A DNA stretch of 47,161 nucleotides from an uncultured Eubacterium sp. (GCA_947089855.1 CAMUML010000036.1:1-47161); one strand, 5' to 3'; counted from the stretch's first letter, positions 34,267-44,994 are shown. Numbers and translations are program-made. The notes: generated from the letters alone by a model not told the origin.

Positions 34267-34833
34267 TTATCCTTCATAGCCGGTCAAAAATGCCTTCTGG
34301 TTTATTGCTACCGTCTTTTGCGGCACCGTTTTTTCGATCACATCCAGCCATGCCTCTTTGGAAAAATCCATATGCCGGGCTGCAACGCCGAGTACAATCA
34401 CATTAAATACTTTGGCATTGCCCATTTTTTTTGCTTCTTCCATCGCATTGATCTTATAAACGGTATGTTCCTTTTCCAGCCCTTCTATAATCTGTGCAGG
34501 GTACTGTGCCGCACCTGTCACTACCGTAATCGGTTCAATCCGCTGTTCGTTTACAATAAGTACGCCGTTTTTTTTCAGAAAATGTGCATAACGCAGCGCC
34601 TCCAACTGTTCAAATGCAATCAGGACATCCGCCTGGCCTTCTTCTACAATGGGTTCCGCAACCTTTTCGCCATAGCGCACAAACGTTACGACACTTCCGC
34701 CCCTCTGGGCCATGCCATGCACTTCGGACAATTTTACATCATATCCTGCCGCCAGGGTAATGCCGCCTAAAATCCTGCTGGTCAGGAGCGTCCCCTGCCC
34801 GCCTACTCCTACTATCATTATATTTTTTGTCAT
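34267..34833 (-). CDS. iorB: Indolepyruvate:ferredoxin oxidoreductase, beta (gamma-type) subunit
   Basis: 188 residues of the POR gamma-type domain: MIVGVGGQGTLLTSRILGGI, then LSEVHGMAQRGGSVVTFVRY and ADVLIAFEQLEALRY. With IorA it oxidatively decarboxylates aryl pyruvates (from Trp, Phe, Tyr) to aryl-CoA, CO2 and reduced ferredoxin. It follows iorA by 54 bp. The length is normal. Confidence 0.94.
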   Translation of the reverse strand: MTKNIMIVGVGGQGTLLTSRILGGITLAAGYDVKLSEVHGMAQRGGSVVTFVRYGEKVAEPIVEEGQADVLIAFEQLEALRYAHFLKKNGVLIVNEQRIEPITVVTGAAQYPAQIIEGLEKEHTVYKINAMEEAKKMGNAKVFNVIVLGVAARHMDFSKEAWLDVIEKTVPQKTVAINQKAFLTGYEG

Positions 34834-34887
34834 TTTCTGCTCCCTTTCATCCTTCCCGTTTTTCAGCCCATACTTTAGGCAGCCCTC

Positions 34888-36645
34888 TTATGCCTTTACA
34901 CGCTCAATCGCACCAAATTTACACAGCTGTTCACAAAGCCCGCATCCGTTGCACATCGTATCATCAATCGCAATTGCCCCATCCGGTTTCTTTGTCAATG
35001 CCGGGCAGCCTGGTTTTAAACACATCCCGCATTTTTTACAGGCATCCGCCACTGGCCTGCATTTATATGGAAATACATTCCCTTTCAGCAGCACGCACGG
35101 TGATTTTGTAATAATTACAGATACTGCTTCCCTTGCCGTCTCTTCCTTTATGGCTTTTTCCAGCTCTTTCAAATCAAAAGCATCGACTTCTATGACATGC
35201 GCAATGCCCATAGCACGGCACAGCCCTGCAAGGTTAATCGCCGGTACTATATCCCCTTTCAATGTCTTTCCAGTCGCCGCATGGTCTTGATGGCCTGTCA
35301 TGCCCGTCGTAGAATTATCCAGGATAATAACGGTCCCTGTTGCCTGGTTATAGGCCATATTCATCAGAGAATTGACCCCTGTATGCAAAAATGTGGAATC
35401 ACCTATAACCGCCACCCAATTTTTAATATATTCTTTTCCCCTTGCTTTTTCCATCCCATGCAAGGTAGAAATGCTGGCGCCCATACAGATCGTTGTGTCT
35501 ATTACATTTAACGGGGCTACCGCACCAAGCGTATAGCAGCCAATATCGCCTGCTGCATGCACCCCTAATTTGTTTAATACAGAAAAAACACTTCTATGCG
35601 GGCAGCCCGGGCACAAGATCGGAGGCCTTGCCGGTACTTTTGCCGGTGCTTTCCCTTCTATGTTTTCGTGCAGGATTTTTTCCCGCAGCAAATTCGCAGA
35701 GTATTCGCCCTGCCGGGTAAAAAGCGCTTTCCCTTCTGTTTGGATCCCCCACGACTTTACCTGTTCTTCAATAACTGGCTCAAGTTCTTCAAATATATAA
35801 AGCCGATCTACTTTAGAAGCGAATTCTTCAATCAATTTTCTTGGAAGCGGATGCACCATGCCCAGTTTTAACACAGAAGCATCCGGACAGGCTTCTTTGA
35901 CATACTGGTATGGGATGCCGCTTGTAATAAATCCAATCGACAGATCCTTATATTCTGCCCGGTTAACCGCAAAACTGCTGCCGTCCAGCGCCATTGCTTC
36001 CATCCTCTGTTCTACATATACATGGCGGCCAATCGCATTTGCAGGCATCATTACATATTTCGAAGGGTTCCTATTATACTCTTTTACCGGTACTTCCTCA
36101 CGCGGTTCCAGCGTTACCGCCCCCTGCGAATGGGCAAGGCGTGTCGTAGTACGGACAATGACCGGAGTATCGTATTTTTCACTCAGTTCATATGCAAATT
36201 TAACAAAATCTTTTGCTTCCTGGCTGTCCGAAGGCTCCAAAACCGGAACAAGTGCAGCCCTTGCCACACATCTGGTATCCTGTTCATTCTGTGAGCTGTA
36301 CAGCCCTGGGTCATCTGCAGCCACTAAGACAAGCCCGCCTCCTACCCCGCTATAGGAAACCGTATATAACGGATCGCTTGCCACATTGACGCCTACATGC
36401 TTCATAGATGCCATTGCACGTACCCCGCTAATAGACGCACCAATGGCAACTTCCGTTGCAACCTTTTCATTCGGCGACCATTCTGCATAAATCTCATCAT
36501 ACAAGGCAATATGTTCACTGATTTCCGTACTCGGCGTTCCTGGGTAGGCTGCAGATACCTTTACCCCTGCTTCGTATGCCCCCCTGGCTATCGCTTCATT
36601 TCCAAGCATTATTTTTCTATCTATCTGTATATCCTGTCTACTCAT
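34888..36645 (-). CDS. iorA: Indolepyruvate:ferredoxin oxidoreductase, alpha subunit
   Basis: 585 residues. The N-terminal pyrimidine-binding domain opens with IMLGNEAIARGAYEAGVKVS and AAYPGTPSTEISEH. The TPP domain at about 350-500 has CPGCPHRSVF, GDIGCYTLG, GDSTFLHTG and NSLMNMAYNQATGTVIILDN. The C-terminal 2[4Fe-4S] ferredoxin-like domain has CKKCGMCLKPGCPALT and CNGCGLCEQLC, about residues 530-580. Its ATG overlaps the paaK stop at 36642-36645 (ATGA), giving tight coupling to the upstream ligase. Confidence 0.96.
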   Translation of the reverse strand: MSRQDIQIDRKIMLGNEAIARGAYEAGVKVSAAYPGTPSTEISEHIALYDEIYAEWSPNEKVATEVAIGASISGVRAMASMKHVGVNVASDPLYTVSYSGVGGGLVLVAADDPGLYSSQNEQDTRCVARAALVPVLEPSDSQEAKDFVKFAYELSEKYDTPVIVRTTTRLAHSQGAVTLEPREEVPVKEYNRNPSKYVMMPANAIGRHVYVEQRMEAMALDGSSFAVNRAEYKDLSIGFITSGIPYQYVKEACPDASVLKLGMVHPLPRKLIEEFASKVDRLYIFEELEPVIEEQVKSWGIQTEGKALFTRQGEYSANLLREKILHENIEGKAPAKVPARPPILCPGCPHRSVFSVLNKLGVHAAGDIGCYTLGAVAPLNVIDTTICMGASISTLHGMEKARGKEYIKNWVAVIGDSTFLHTGVNSLMNMAYNQATGTVIILDNSTTGMTGHQDHAATGKTLKGDIVPAINLAGLCRAMGIAHVIEVDAFDLKELEKAIKEETAREAVSVIITKSPCVLLKGNVFPYKCRPVADACKKCGMCLKPGCPALTKKPDGAIAIDDTMCNGCGLCEQLCKFGAIERVKA

Positions 36646-37946
36646 AAGTTTTCCTTCCTTAAATCTTTAACCCTTTGTGCCTTTCCTTCAAACCGCTGCA
36701 GCGTATTTGGGGATTCCAGGCGGATTTTTGCATCCAGCCCCAGGACTATGCGCAGCTTGTATTTTATTTTCTTTTCCAATTCTTCCAGTTGTTTATAAAC
36801 ATCCACCGGCTGTACGAGTTCTACCCGGATTTCCAGTTTATCGGTATGGTTTTGCCTGGTTACAATAATCTCATAATGTGGCCCGATCTCATCAATGCCA
36901 AGCAGCACTTCTTCAATCTGGCTTGGGAACACGTTTACGCCGCGGATCTTGAGCATATCGTCAGTACGCCCGTCCAGGTTTTCCATACGCACAGTAGTAC
37001 GCCCGCATTTGCATGGCTCATAGATCAGCCTTGTAACATCTTTGGTACGGTAACGTATCAACGGCAGCGCTTCCTTATAAATACAGGTAATAACAAGCTC
37101 GCCTTTTTCCCCTGGCGGCAGCACCTCGCCTGTTTTCGGATCAATGATTTCCGGGATAAAAAAGTCTTCATTTACGTGCATCCCGCATAATTGCTCACAT
37201 TCCCCGGATACGCCTGGGCCCATTAACTCACTCATCCCGTAATTTGAGGTTACCAGCATATCCTCGCCCCAAAGTTTATGCATTTCTGCACGCATTGCCT
37301 CTGTCAGCAGCTCGCTGCCGACCAAGCCAATTTTTACATGCAGGTCTTTCTTCGGGTCAATACCTATATTCTGTGCAACTTCTGCAATACGTAGCGCATA
37401 AGAAGGGGTTGCAACAAGCAATGTGGTCCCAAAATCTTTCATAAACATGATCTGCTTTTCGGTATTTCCAGTTGATGACGGTACAATGGCAGCACCCATA
37501 TTTTCCAGTCCGAAATGCAGCCCGAGCGCCCCGGTAAACATCCCATATCCAAAACAGATCTGTGCAATATCTTTGCTCGTTGCGCCTCCCATCGCTGCAA
37601 TCCTGGAAACACATTCCGTCCAGATTTCCAGATCCTTTTTCGTATATCCTACTACAGTTGGCTTTCCTGTCGTACCGCTGGACGCGTGGATACGTACCAG
37701 GTTGTCTTTTGGCACAGCAAACAAGCCAAACGGATAGTTGTCGCGCATATCCTGTTTGGTAACAAACGGCAAGTTTTTCAAGTCTTCCAGTGATTGGATA
37801 TGTTCCGGCTTTACCCCGGCTTCATCCATTTTGCGGCGGTATGGGGCTACTTTTTCATAAACCCGATGTACCGTTTGCTGGAGCCGGGTAAGCTGGATGG
37901 CTTCTATGTCACTTCTTTCCAGTGTTTCTTCTTTTGCCCAAATCAT
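36642..37946 (-). CDS. paaK: Phenylacetate-CoA ligase (second paralogue, first gene of operon)
   Basis: 434 residues from the ATG at 37946 (MIWAKEETLERSDIEAIQLT) behind AAGGAG; the frame stays open upstream to 38087 but that part is the structured leader. It has the same family motifs as the other copy: [38 protein letters not shown] and [17 protein letters not shown]. The two ligases are clearly diverged, which suggests different aryl acids or duties. It is coupled to iorA by a 4-bp overlap. Confidence 0.94.
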   Translation of the reverse strand: MIWAKEETLERSDIEAIQLTRLQQTVHRVYEKVAPYRRKMDEAGVKPEHIQSLEDLKNLPFVTKQDMRDNYPFGLFAVPKDNLVRIHASSGTTGKPTVVGYTKKDLEIWTECVSRIAAMGGATSKDIAQICFGYGMFTGALGLHFGLENMGAAIVPSSTGNTEKQIMFMKDFGTTLLVATPSYALRIAEVAQNIGIDPKKDLHVKIGLVGSELLTEAMRAEMHKLWGEDMLVTSNYGMSELMGPGVSGECEQLCGMHVNEDFFIPEIIDPKTGEVLPPGEKGELVITCIYKEALPLIRYRTKDVTRLIYEPCKCGRTTVRMENLDGRTDDMLKIRGVNVFPSQIEEVLLGIDEIGPHYEIIVTRQNHTDKLEIRVELVQPVDVYKQLEELEKKIKYKLRIVLGLDAKIRLESPNTLQRFEGKAQRVKDLRKENL

Positions 37947-37977
37947 GGTTTTGTTCTCCTTATGTTTGATGTCCAGC

Positions 37978-38118
37978 AGCCCACAGGCATGCGTTTGGAA
38001 CCGCTGTTTCCATGCACCGGGCGAAGCTGGGCTTTTTGTTATCCTGTCCGAAACCCTGCGGAGCCATTTCCAAAAATAGGGCGGCAATCATGCAATGCCG
38101 CTTTTGGGGACTCCGCAG
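37978..38118 (-). ncRNA. Structured 5' leader of the paaK-ior operon, candidate cis-regulatory RNA
   Basis: The leader of about 170 nt has an outer stem CTGCGGAG (38056-38063) with CTCCGCAG (38111-38118). Inside are CCAAAA/TTTTGG (38070-38075, 38102-38107) and GCGGCA/TGCCGC (38081-38086, 38096-38101). A second domain is closed by AGCCCA (37978-37983) and TGGGCT (38028-38033). No known riboswitch signature was recognised. The second domain ends 31 nt before the start codon, so control of translation is possible (inference). Confidence 0.5.
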
Positions 38119-38126
38119 AGGAATCC

Positions 38127-38135
38127 ATTATAACA
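38127..38135 (-). promoter_or_regulatory. Extended -10 promoter of the paaK-ior operon
   Basis: The minus strand reads TGTTATAAT, an extended -10 element, directly before the structured leader; the -35 region is weak. Confidence 0.5.
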
Positions 38136-38178
38136 TAATTTTATACTGTATTCCACTAAAATCTGTGGTTTTTGTATT

Positions 38179-38961
38179 CTATAGCATCCTTTTCCTGCGC
38201 CCCTTCCAATCTGGCAGTATCTGCCCTACAAAATCATAAAAAGCCTTTGAATGGTCCGGATACACAAAATGCGAAAATTCATGCACTACTACATATTCCA
38301 CACATTCCAAAGGCTGTTCTATCAGCAGGCTGTTATAAGTTATTTTCTGTTTCTTAGGGATGCAGGAACCCCAACGGGAACTCATTTTACGGATTCTAAT
38401 CTCTGGATAGGCAATTCCAAGTGTTTGGAAATATGGATAAAACTGCCTGCTTACCCGCCCGCATAAAATACCTGCCTGGATCTTTTGCCAAGCATCATAT
38501 AACTGCTGCTTAGAAGCAGTATCTTCTGTGTCGGCCGCATATAAAAACAGTTTCCCATCCTGCCTAAAAACAGCTTCCCCCTGCCTATTTCTGGAAAAAT
38601 CGGTTATCCTGCCGTCTTGTGCCTGGGCAATCCAATCTGGAACTTGGCGGATGTCGGCCCTGCCAACCAGCAGCGGCAGAGGAAAGCCAAGGTATTTTAC
38701 CGTTTCTCCGGATACAAATTGGGGCTGTACGTTGTCCATCTGCGCCATTTTGCCGCATACTTTTTGGATAAACGGAATATTCCTGCGTACAAAGTCATCA
38801 ATAACGTCTTCCGGTACCGGCGGCGCTGCTGAGACCACTACTTGTTTTCCTGTTTTTACCCGTAGGTTCATGTTCTTTACTTGTTTACGGATCAACGTAT
38901 AACGGATTTCCTGGCCCCCTTGATGGATACAGCGTTGCTGCGGCGGTATTTCATATTTCAT
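38179..38961 (-). CDS. YgjP-like (M48/SprT-type) metallopeptidase
   Basis: 260 residues with the zinc motif HEFSH in YVVVHEFSHFVYPDHSKAFY and an RKMSSRWGSCIPKKQKITYN segment, both standard for the YgjP/DUF45 family. No signal peptide or TM helix is present. The biological substrate is not known. It overlaps the Dabb gene by 11 bp, so the two are probably co-translated. Confidence 0.88.
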   Translation of the reverse strand: MKYEIPPQQRCIHQGGQEIRYTLIRKQVKNMNLRVKTGKQVVVSAAPPVPEDVIDDFVRRNIPFIQKVCGKMAQMDNVQPQFVSGETVKYLGFPLPLLVGRADIRQVPDWIAQAQDGRITDFSRNRQGEAVFRQDGKLFLYAADTEDTASKQQLYDAWQKIQAGILCGRVSRQFYPYFQTLGIAYPEIRIRKMSSRWGSCIPKKQKITYNSLLIEQPLECVEYVVVHEFSHFVYPDHSKAFYDFVGQILPDWKGRRKRML

Positions 38962-39253
38962 AATCCATGCAGACCCTCGCTTTTGTAAAAGGCCGTACCT
39001 TGCTGTCTGCTACTTTCACATGCTCAGGATGTACGGCATATCCATGCAGGGAAGCTTCGTCTTCCAAGGAACAGTCCAGCATCATATCTGCATTCGACGT
39101 ATCCAGGCCATGAATATGTACCTTAATTGCAAGCAGGCCAGGGATTTTTCCCTGTAAACCTTCCAAGCCTTCTTTTGCTTCCGTTTTGATCGTTTCTTTT
39201 TCCTGTGGCGTGTACCCATCTTTTAACTGCCATAAAATAATATGCTTTACCAT
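38951..39253 (-). CDS. Dabb (stress-responsive alpha/beta-barrel) protein
   Basis: 100 residues from the ATG at 39253 (MVKHIILWQLKDGYTPQEKE), behind GGGGAGGC; an upstream ATG at 39322 would add 23 residues without match. It is a small dimeric ferredoxin-like fold with the N-terminal VKHIILWQLK strand and MMLDCSLEDEASLHGYAVHP. Function is unknown in most members. It overlaps the YgjP gene. Confidence 0.88.
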   Translation of the reverse strand: MVKHIILWQLKDGYTPQEKETIKTEAKEGLEGLQGKIPGLLAIKVHIHGLDTSNADMMLDCSLEDEASLHGYAVHPEHVKVADSKVRPFTKARVCMDYEI

Positions 39254-39416
39254 ACTTGTTGCCTCCCCTTCCATTTTCTGTGTTTTCTTTGAATATTTCG
39301 ACTGCCCCTGGCATTTCCCCATCTATTGCAAATACACCAAAGCCCCTGCTGCCTATTATCTTATCACAGTATCGGGAAAATTTCTACTAAAAAGAAAAGG
39401 GGATTTTTTGCCTGTG

Positions 39417-40058
<642 letters not shown>

Positions 40059-40236
40059 CTAAAACAGGAGCTGCCTTTTGTCCTTCGTATATTACCTTTT
40101 TGAAACAGAATACATTATGGCACATTTTGGGATTACACCCTATCATTGGCTCATGCCATAAACTCAATTTTGTACAATTTATTTAAAAAAATAGCAAAAA
40201 AATCATGCAAAATCACCATATTATGCGATCTATTTC

Positions 40237-40264
40237 TTGACTTTAATTAAGAAAAGTGTATAAT
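40237..40264 (+). promoter_or_regulatory. Promoter of the chemoreceptor gene
   Basis: TTGACT (40237-40242) and TATAAT (40259-40264) are spaced by 16 bp, 46 bp before the ATG. This is a sigma-A pattern rather than the sigma-28 pattern of many chemotaxis genes. Confidence 0.65.
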
Positions 40265-40310
40265 AAAATAATCTATACATTTAGAAAATCTGAAAGGCGG
40301 TTTTAAATTT

Positions 40311-42131
40311 ATGAAAGAACAGGCAACTGCCCGGGCACAGGGTACAAAAGGTTTTAAGAGCCTAACAGTTATGCTAATTTCCATTATTTTTATTATGATT
40401 GCTATCCCTACGATCGGGCTTGCATGCCTGGGGATCTATTATTTACGCCAGTCGATGAATGAATCCTTTGAATTATATGAAGAATCCATGAATGACGGCT
40501 ATTCAATGGAGATTAAGTCCCAGGTACAGGGTGCGATGGCAGTCGTACAAAGCTGCTATGACCTATCCCAAAGCGGCGATATTTCCGAACAGGAAGCCCA
40601 GAAAATGGCTGCCGAAACTGTGCGTTACATGCGCTACCGGGATGACGCATCCGGATATATCTGGATAGACGGTGAAGATTATACGCTGGTCATGCACCCA
40701 ATCTTAACGGAACAGGAAGGCACCAACCGCTATGACCTGACGGATAAGAACGGTGTAAAAGTCACACAAAGCATCGTATCGGCAGCAAAAGCCGGAGGCG
40801 GATACGAAGAATTCTACTTTACAAAAGCAGACGGCAAAACCGTCGCCCCGAAAATTGCCTATACGGAAATGTTTGAGCCTTGGGGCTGGGCAATTGCCAC
40901 AGGAAATTATGTGGATGAAATGAACGAAAAAATTGACGGCATGAAAGTACATATCGAAACCGAATTTTCACAAATGCTTATGATATACGGCATCGCAGCT
41001 GTTGCAATGCTGATTGCTGCATTAGCAGTATCCACTTATGGCGGAACGCGGATTACCAAAGGCATTAAGCTGGTGGAAGGCAACCTGCACCAAGCGGCAA
41101 TGGGGGATTTAAGCTTTACCGTCAACCAGAAATTGCTGCTACGCGCTGATGAACTCGGGGCAATGGCACGTTCCCTGGAAAATGTCCGCCAGTCGCTGGC
41201 AAGCATGCTTGGCAGCGTGATCCAGACCGGTGAATCTTTAAACCAGAGCAGCGAGAAATTCAGCCAAAAGTTTGACCATATTTCTGAAAGTATCAAAAAC
41301 ACCAACCAAGCCATCGAAGACCTTGCCCAAGGCGCTACCAGCCAAGCTAATGAAACGGAAATCGTCAATGATAAGATCAAAGAACTGGGCGGTGTAATTG
41401 AAATCGAAAAGAATGGCGTCAATAAACTGGAAGAAACGGTATCCGATATGACAAAGCATACGGCAATCGCATCAAAAAGTATCCAGGAGCTGGACAGCAT
41501 TACCAAAACTACAATTGAAACCATTGAGATTGTATCCGAACAAACAACGAAAAACAACGATTCTGCTGCCAATATCAACAAAGCGGTAGAAATCATCAAA
41601 GGGCTGGCAGCCCAAACGAACCTGCTGTCATTAAATGCAAGCATAGAAGCTGCCAGGGCAGGGGATGCCGGCAGGGGCTTTGCTGTCGTTGCCGAAGAAA
41701 TCCGCAACCTTTCGGAAGAATCTTCCGGCAATGCCCAGGAAATTGAAAGCATTGTAAAAGAACTGATCAATAATGTAGAGATTTCTGTCAGCAAAATGGA
41801 CGAAGTAACCTGCAACGTACAAAAACAGCAGAAGTGCTTAGGCGAAACACGGGAAGCATTCGAACATCTGCACAATGAAGTATCGCTTGTAGAAGAAGTT
41901 ACAAAGGAAATCGGCGGACAGACCGAGATTTTGAATTCGCTCAAACAAATCGTAACCGATTCCGTCAACAACCTGGCCAGTGTCGTGGAACAAAACGCCG
42001 CCTCTACCGAGGAAACCAGCGCCAGCATGACGCTGCTGTCACAGACGATCAGCGAATGTTCCGATGATACGCAAGGGCTGGTAGAATTAAGCCGCAGGCA
42101 GAATCAGGAAGCAAGCAATTTCCAGCTGTAA
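40311..42131 (+). CDS. Methyl-accepting chemotaxis protein with sCache sensor
   Basis: 606 residues. TM1 is at about 18-45. An extracellular single-Cache sensor covers about 50-215 ([37 protein letters not shown]). TM2 is at about 222-242, followed by HAMP and then a signalling hairpin with the tip [20 protein letters not shown] and [20 protein letters not shown]. There is no C-terminal CheR pentapeptide. sCache_2-type domains often bind small carboxylates. It converges on the response regulator with 7 bp between stops and a small AGCTGT/ACAGCT hairpin there. Confidence 0.94.
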   Translation: MKEQATARAQGTKGFKSLTVMLISIIFIMIAIPTIGLACLGIYYLRQSMNESFELYEESMNDGYSMEIKSQVQGAMAVVQSCYDLSQSGDISEQEAQKMAAETVRYMRYRDDASGYIWIDGEDYTLVMHPILTEQEGTNRYDLTDKNGVKVTQSIVSAAKAGGGYEEFYFTKADGKTVAPKIAYTEMFEPWGWAIATGNYVDEMNEKIDGMKVHIETEFSQMLMIYGIAAVAMLIAALAVSTYGGTRITKGIKLVEGNLHQAAMGDLSFTVNQKLLLRADELGAMARSLENVRQSLASMLGSVIQTGESLNQSSEKFSQKFDHISESIKNTNQAIEDLAQGATSQANETEIVNDKIKELGGVIEIEKNGVNKLEETVSDMTKHTAIASKSIQELDSITKTTIETIEIVSEQTTKNNDSAANINKAVEIIKGLAAQTNLLSLNASIEAARAGDAGRGFAVVAEEIRNLSEESSGNAQEIESIVKELINNVEISVSKMDEVTCNVQKQQKCLGETREAFEHLHNEVSLVEEVTKEIGGQTEILNSLKQIVTDSVNNLASVVEQNAASTEETSASMTLLSQTISECSDDTQGLVELSRRQNQEASNFQL

Positions 42132-42138
42132 AACAGCT

Positions 42139-42813
42139 TTACCCTTTGGGGGGTTCTTTCAGCTTAAACCCAATCCCCCATACTGCCTCAATATAATCCT
42201 TCCCGCTTTCTGACCGCAGCTTTCCACGCAGGTGGCTGATATGCACATTCAGCGAACTTTCGGTACAATCCGGCGTATCTTGGCTGATCCGTTCTAGCAT
42301 AGCCGAACGTGTAACTACCTGGCTGGCATTCTGCATCAGCAGTTTTAAAATTGCAAATTCTGTCCGGGTCAGCCTTACTGGCTGCCCGGATACAAACAAT
42401 TCATGCGTCTTTGTATTCATCTTTAACTCTTCATAAGTTAAAAACTCTTTTGTTTCCCTGGGCCCCTGGCTGCGCAGCTGGACCGTAATTCTTGCCAAAA
42501 GCTCCTGGATGTCAAATGGCTTGGTCAAATAGTCGCAGGCGCCGCTTAAAAGCACATTCACTTTGTCCGACACATCCACTTTTGCACTAATGACAATAAT
42601 TGGGATACCAGTGACCTGTTCCAGCACTTCTTCGCCTGACAGCCCTGGAAGCATCAGATCCAGCAGGATCAATTCTGGCCTGCTGTGCCTTAACAGCAGC
42701 AGCGCCTCTGTACCAGAATAGGCACGCAATACATGGTACCCTTCTTTCTTTAAAACTTTTTCCAGCATATCGCCAATATATACATCGTCATCTATGATTG
42801 CAATCGTGTTCAT
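42139..42813 (-). CDS. OmpR-family response regulator
   Basis: 224 residues. The receiver (1-115) has IAIIDDD, phospho-Asp52 in LILLDLMLPGLSG and LTKPF; the switch position is VISAK. The winged-helix domain (about 125-220) has LTRTEFAILKLLMQNASQVV and ESSLNVHISHLRGKLRSE. No kinase gene is adjacent, so the cognate sensor is elsewhere. The gene begins 9 bp after the fbp stop and is probably co-transcribed, an unusual pairing. Confidence 0.93.
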   Translation of the reverse strand: MNTIAIIDDDVYIGDMLEKVLKKEGYHVLRAYSGTEALLLLRHSRPELILLDLMLPGLSGEEVLEQVTGIPIIVISAKVDVSDKVNVLLSGACDYLTKPFDIQELLARITVQLRSQGPRETKEFLTYEELKMNTKTHELFVSGQPVRLTRTEFAILKLLMQNASQVVTRSAMLERISQDTPDCTESSLNVHISHLRGKLRSESGKDYIEAVWGIGFKLKEPPKG

Positions 42814-42822
42814 ATGCGCCCC

Positions 42823-44721
42823 TTATAAATTCCCCTGCCCGATGGTACCTTCCCGATACGCATACAGCAGCTTTTTCAGCCCTTCAATATCAGCCAGGAT
42901 TTTCTTTCCGTTATCGGTATGTTTTACCATCAGCCTCTCTTTTTCTGTTTCCACCAGTTCGCTTTCTGATTCAATATCTTTATTTTCACGCAGCGCAGAA
43001 TACACGCTTTCAAACGGCTGGTGGGCTTTGATACGCATACCATGCGAATTGTAAATAAGCGTATATCCAGCCAGCCCTGTTGTCTTATGGTAGCTGCGGC
43101 AGAACCCGCCGTCTATCACGATCAATTTGCCGTTCGCACGCACTGGCTGCTCCCCTTTTCCGGTCCTCACCGGCGTATGTCCATTAATAATATGCGACAT
43201 AGAAGAATACAGCCCAAACTCGCGCAATATCATATTACATGTTTTTTCTGTCTTATAAAATTTATAATAAGGGTCCGATTCTTCATGCCAAACAGACTGG
43301 TCCGCTATATAGCTGCGCTCAAACGTTTTAATAATACGCCCACACAGCGGAGATTTTTTCCCGCACCACAAATACCACATAAAATCCAGGTCATTTTCAT
43401 TTTGCCTATATCCAGATAAAAATGCGCGCCTGCTTGCCTTTTCCGCATAATCCAGGTAAGCCCGCCCCTTATACATCTTCCCGTCAATGCAGATGCCTTC
43501 AAAATTCCCTTCTTCATCCAGCGGGATACACCCATGATACAACAAGTTCCCATTAAATGTTTTATACATACCGCCCTTTTTATACAAAAACTCGATATGC
43601 TCATGCAGCCGGCCACTGTTCATAAAAGCCATGCACAATTCATCCATAATTTCTTCTTCTTCATCCGAAAGGCGGTATGCATCGTTGCGGTCTACCGTTG
43701 GGAATTCCGTTTCGGTCAACTCATACACGTTCCCTTCCAGTTCAATCGTATGGTTGTCCCAATTAATCCGGTGCAGCAGCCTTCTGTCGTCCATTTCATA
43801 CTCTGGATGCCTGGCAATGATCTGCCCTTCCAGCTTAAACAGCATTACGGTGATTTCTTTCACTGCAGCTTTCATCGGGTCAACACCCGGATACAGCTTT
43901 TCCGCAAACAGCGTAAGCCTGCGCAGGCTGATTCCATAGCTATTTTCCAAAATTTCTGTATTGTCGTACCGCAGGTTATTCCGTACTACATTCGCAATAC
44001 TAGCCTTATTTCCAGATGCAGCGCCCATCCACAAAATATCATGGTTGCCCCATTCAATATCCAACGAATGATAGGTCATTAAAAGGTCCAAAATCTGATC
44101 CGCACATGCACCCCGGTCAAAAATATCCCCCACAATATGCAGACGGTCCACCGCCAGCCGTTTAATCAATGCAGCAAGCGCTACAATAAATTCATCCGCC
44201 GTATCCAGTGCAATGATCGTCTCCAGTACCTTGCGGTGGTAGACAACCTGGTTATCATCCTCGTCTTTTTGCACATGCAGCAGCTCGTCAATAATATACG
44301 CAAACTCCTCCGGCATTGCCTTACGCACTTTCGAACGCGTATACTTAGAGGAAAGCGTTTTGGCTATTTCGATCAGCTCTGATAAAATTTCGCGGTACCA
44401 TTCTTCTAGGTTAATTACTTCTTTTTTAATCAGCTCCAGCTTTTCCCTTGGATAATAAATTAATGTGCAGATCTGTTCCCGCTCCGCATCCGACAGCGTA
44501 GCTTCAAACAGCATATCCACTTTTTCACGGACCACACCGGAACAATTATTTAAAATATGGTAAAACGCTTCATATTCCCCATGCAGGTCGCTCATAAAAT
44601 GCTCCGTGCCTTTTGGCAAGTTTAAAATTGCGTTCAAATTAATAATTTCCCGGCAAACCGCCTGGACAGTCGGATACTTTTCCGAAAGCAGCGCCAAATA
44701 TTTTTCCTGGTCAAATTCCAT
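42823..44721 (-). CDS. fbp: Fructose-1,6-bisphosphatase, class III
   Basis: 632 residues of the Firmicutes-type FBPase that produces fructose 6-phosphate in gluconeogenesis. Calcineurin-type metal motifs are GTEHFMSDLHGEYEAFYHIL, HIVGDIFDRGACAD and WGNHDILWMG, with a later INGHTPVRTGKGEQP. The length is near the family norm. It is the first gene of a unit with the response regulator. An extended -10 promoter (TGATATAAT on the minus strand, 44806-44814) lies 85 bp upstream. Confidence 0.96.
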   Translation of the reverse strand: MEFDQEKYLALLSEKYPTVQAVCREIINLNAILNLPKGTEHFMSDLHGEYEAFYHILNNCSGVVREKVDMLFEATLSDAEREQICTLIYYPREKLELIKKEVINLEEWYREILSELIEIAKTLSSKYTRSKVRKAMPEEFAYIIDELLHVQKDEDDNQVVYHRKVLETIIALDTADEFIVALAALIKRLAVDRLHIVGDIFDRGACADQILDLLMTYHSLDIEWGNHDILWMGAASGNKASIANVVRNNLRYDNTEILENSYGISLRRLTLFAEKLYPGVDPMKAAVKEITVMLFKLEGQIIARHPEYEMDDRRLLHRINWDNHTIELEGNVYELTETEFPTVDRNDAYRLSDEEEEIMDELCMAFMNSGRLHEHIEFLYKKGGMYKTFNGNLLYHGCIPLDEEGNFEGICIDGKMYKGRAYLDYAEKASRRAFLSGYRQNENDLDFMWYLWCGKKSPLCGRIIKTFERSYIADQSVWHEESDPYYKFYKTEKTCNMILREFGLYSSMSHIINGHTPVRTGKGEQPVRANGKLIVIDGGFCRSYHKTTGLAGYTLIYNSHGMRIKAHQPFESVYSALRENKDIESESELVETEKERLMVKHTDNGKKILADIEGLKKLLYAYREGTIGQGNL

Positions 44722-44805
44722 AATGCCCTCCCTCTTATAACATAGTTGGCCAAACCCTTCTCCGGCCCCATTTTACGTCCTTTGGATAAATGGTAGATAT
44801 TTCAA

Positions 44806-44814
44806 ATTATATCA
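44806..44814 (-). promoter_or_regulatory. Probable fbp promoter (extended -10)
   Basis: The minus strand reads TGATATAAT with a poor -35 hexamer. The rest of the 309-bp gap 44722-45030 is AT-rich and holds only this and the terminator of the coat gene; no further gene was found. Confidence 0.4.
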
Positions 44815-44994
44815 TATATTTTGCAGAATAAAAACAAAAAATAGAGGAATGGAAAAAATCACAGCATTATGATAAAATCTGTTCAGTGATCTACGTAAAG
44901 CCAGATTTATGTGCCAAATAGCCTGATATTATATTATAAAATTATGTTTGCAGATTGTCTGGATTATGTAGCCCCTCCCATAAGGAACTGTCGC

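Noticed and set aside
38028-38038. Plus-strand terminator (TGGGCTTTTTG) opposite the paaK leader
   Set aside because: No plus-strand gene or promoter lies upstream; the T run is better seen as part of the minus-strand leader.
41036-42028. 330-codon minus-strand ORF inside the chemoreceptor
   Set aside because: It is the antisense shadow of the coiled-coil signalling region, rich in Ser/Leu as such shadows are; the plus-strand gene is well supported.
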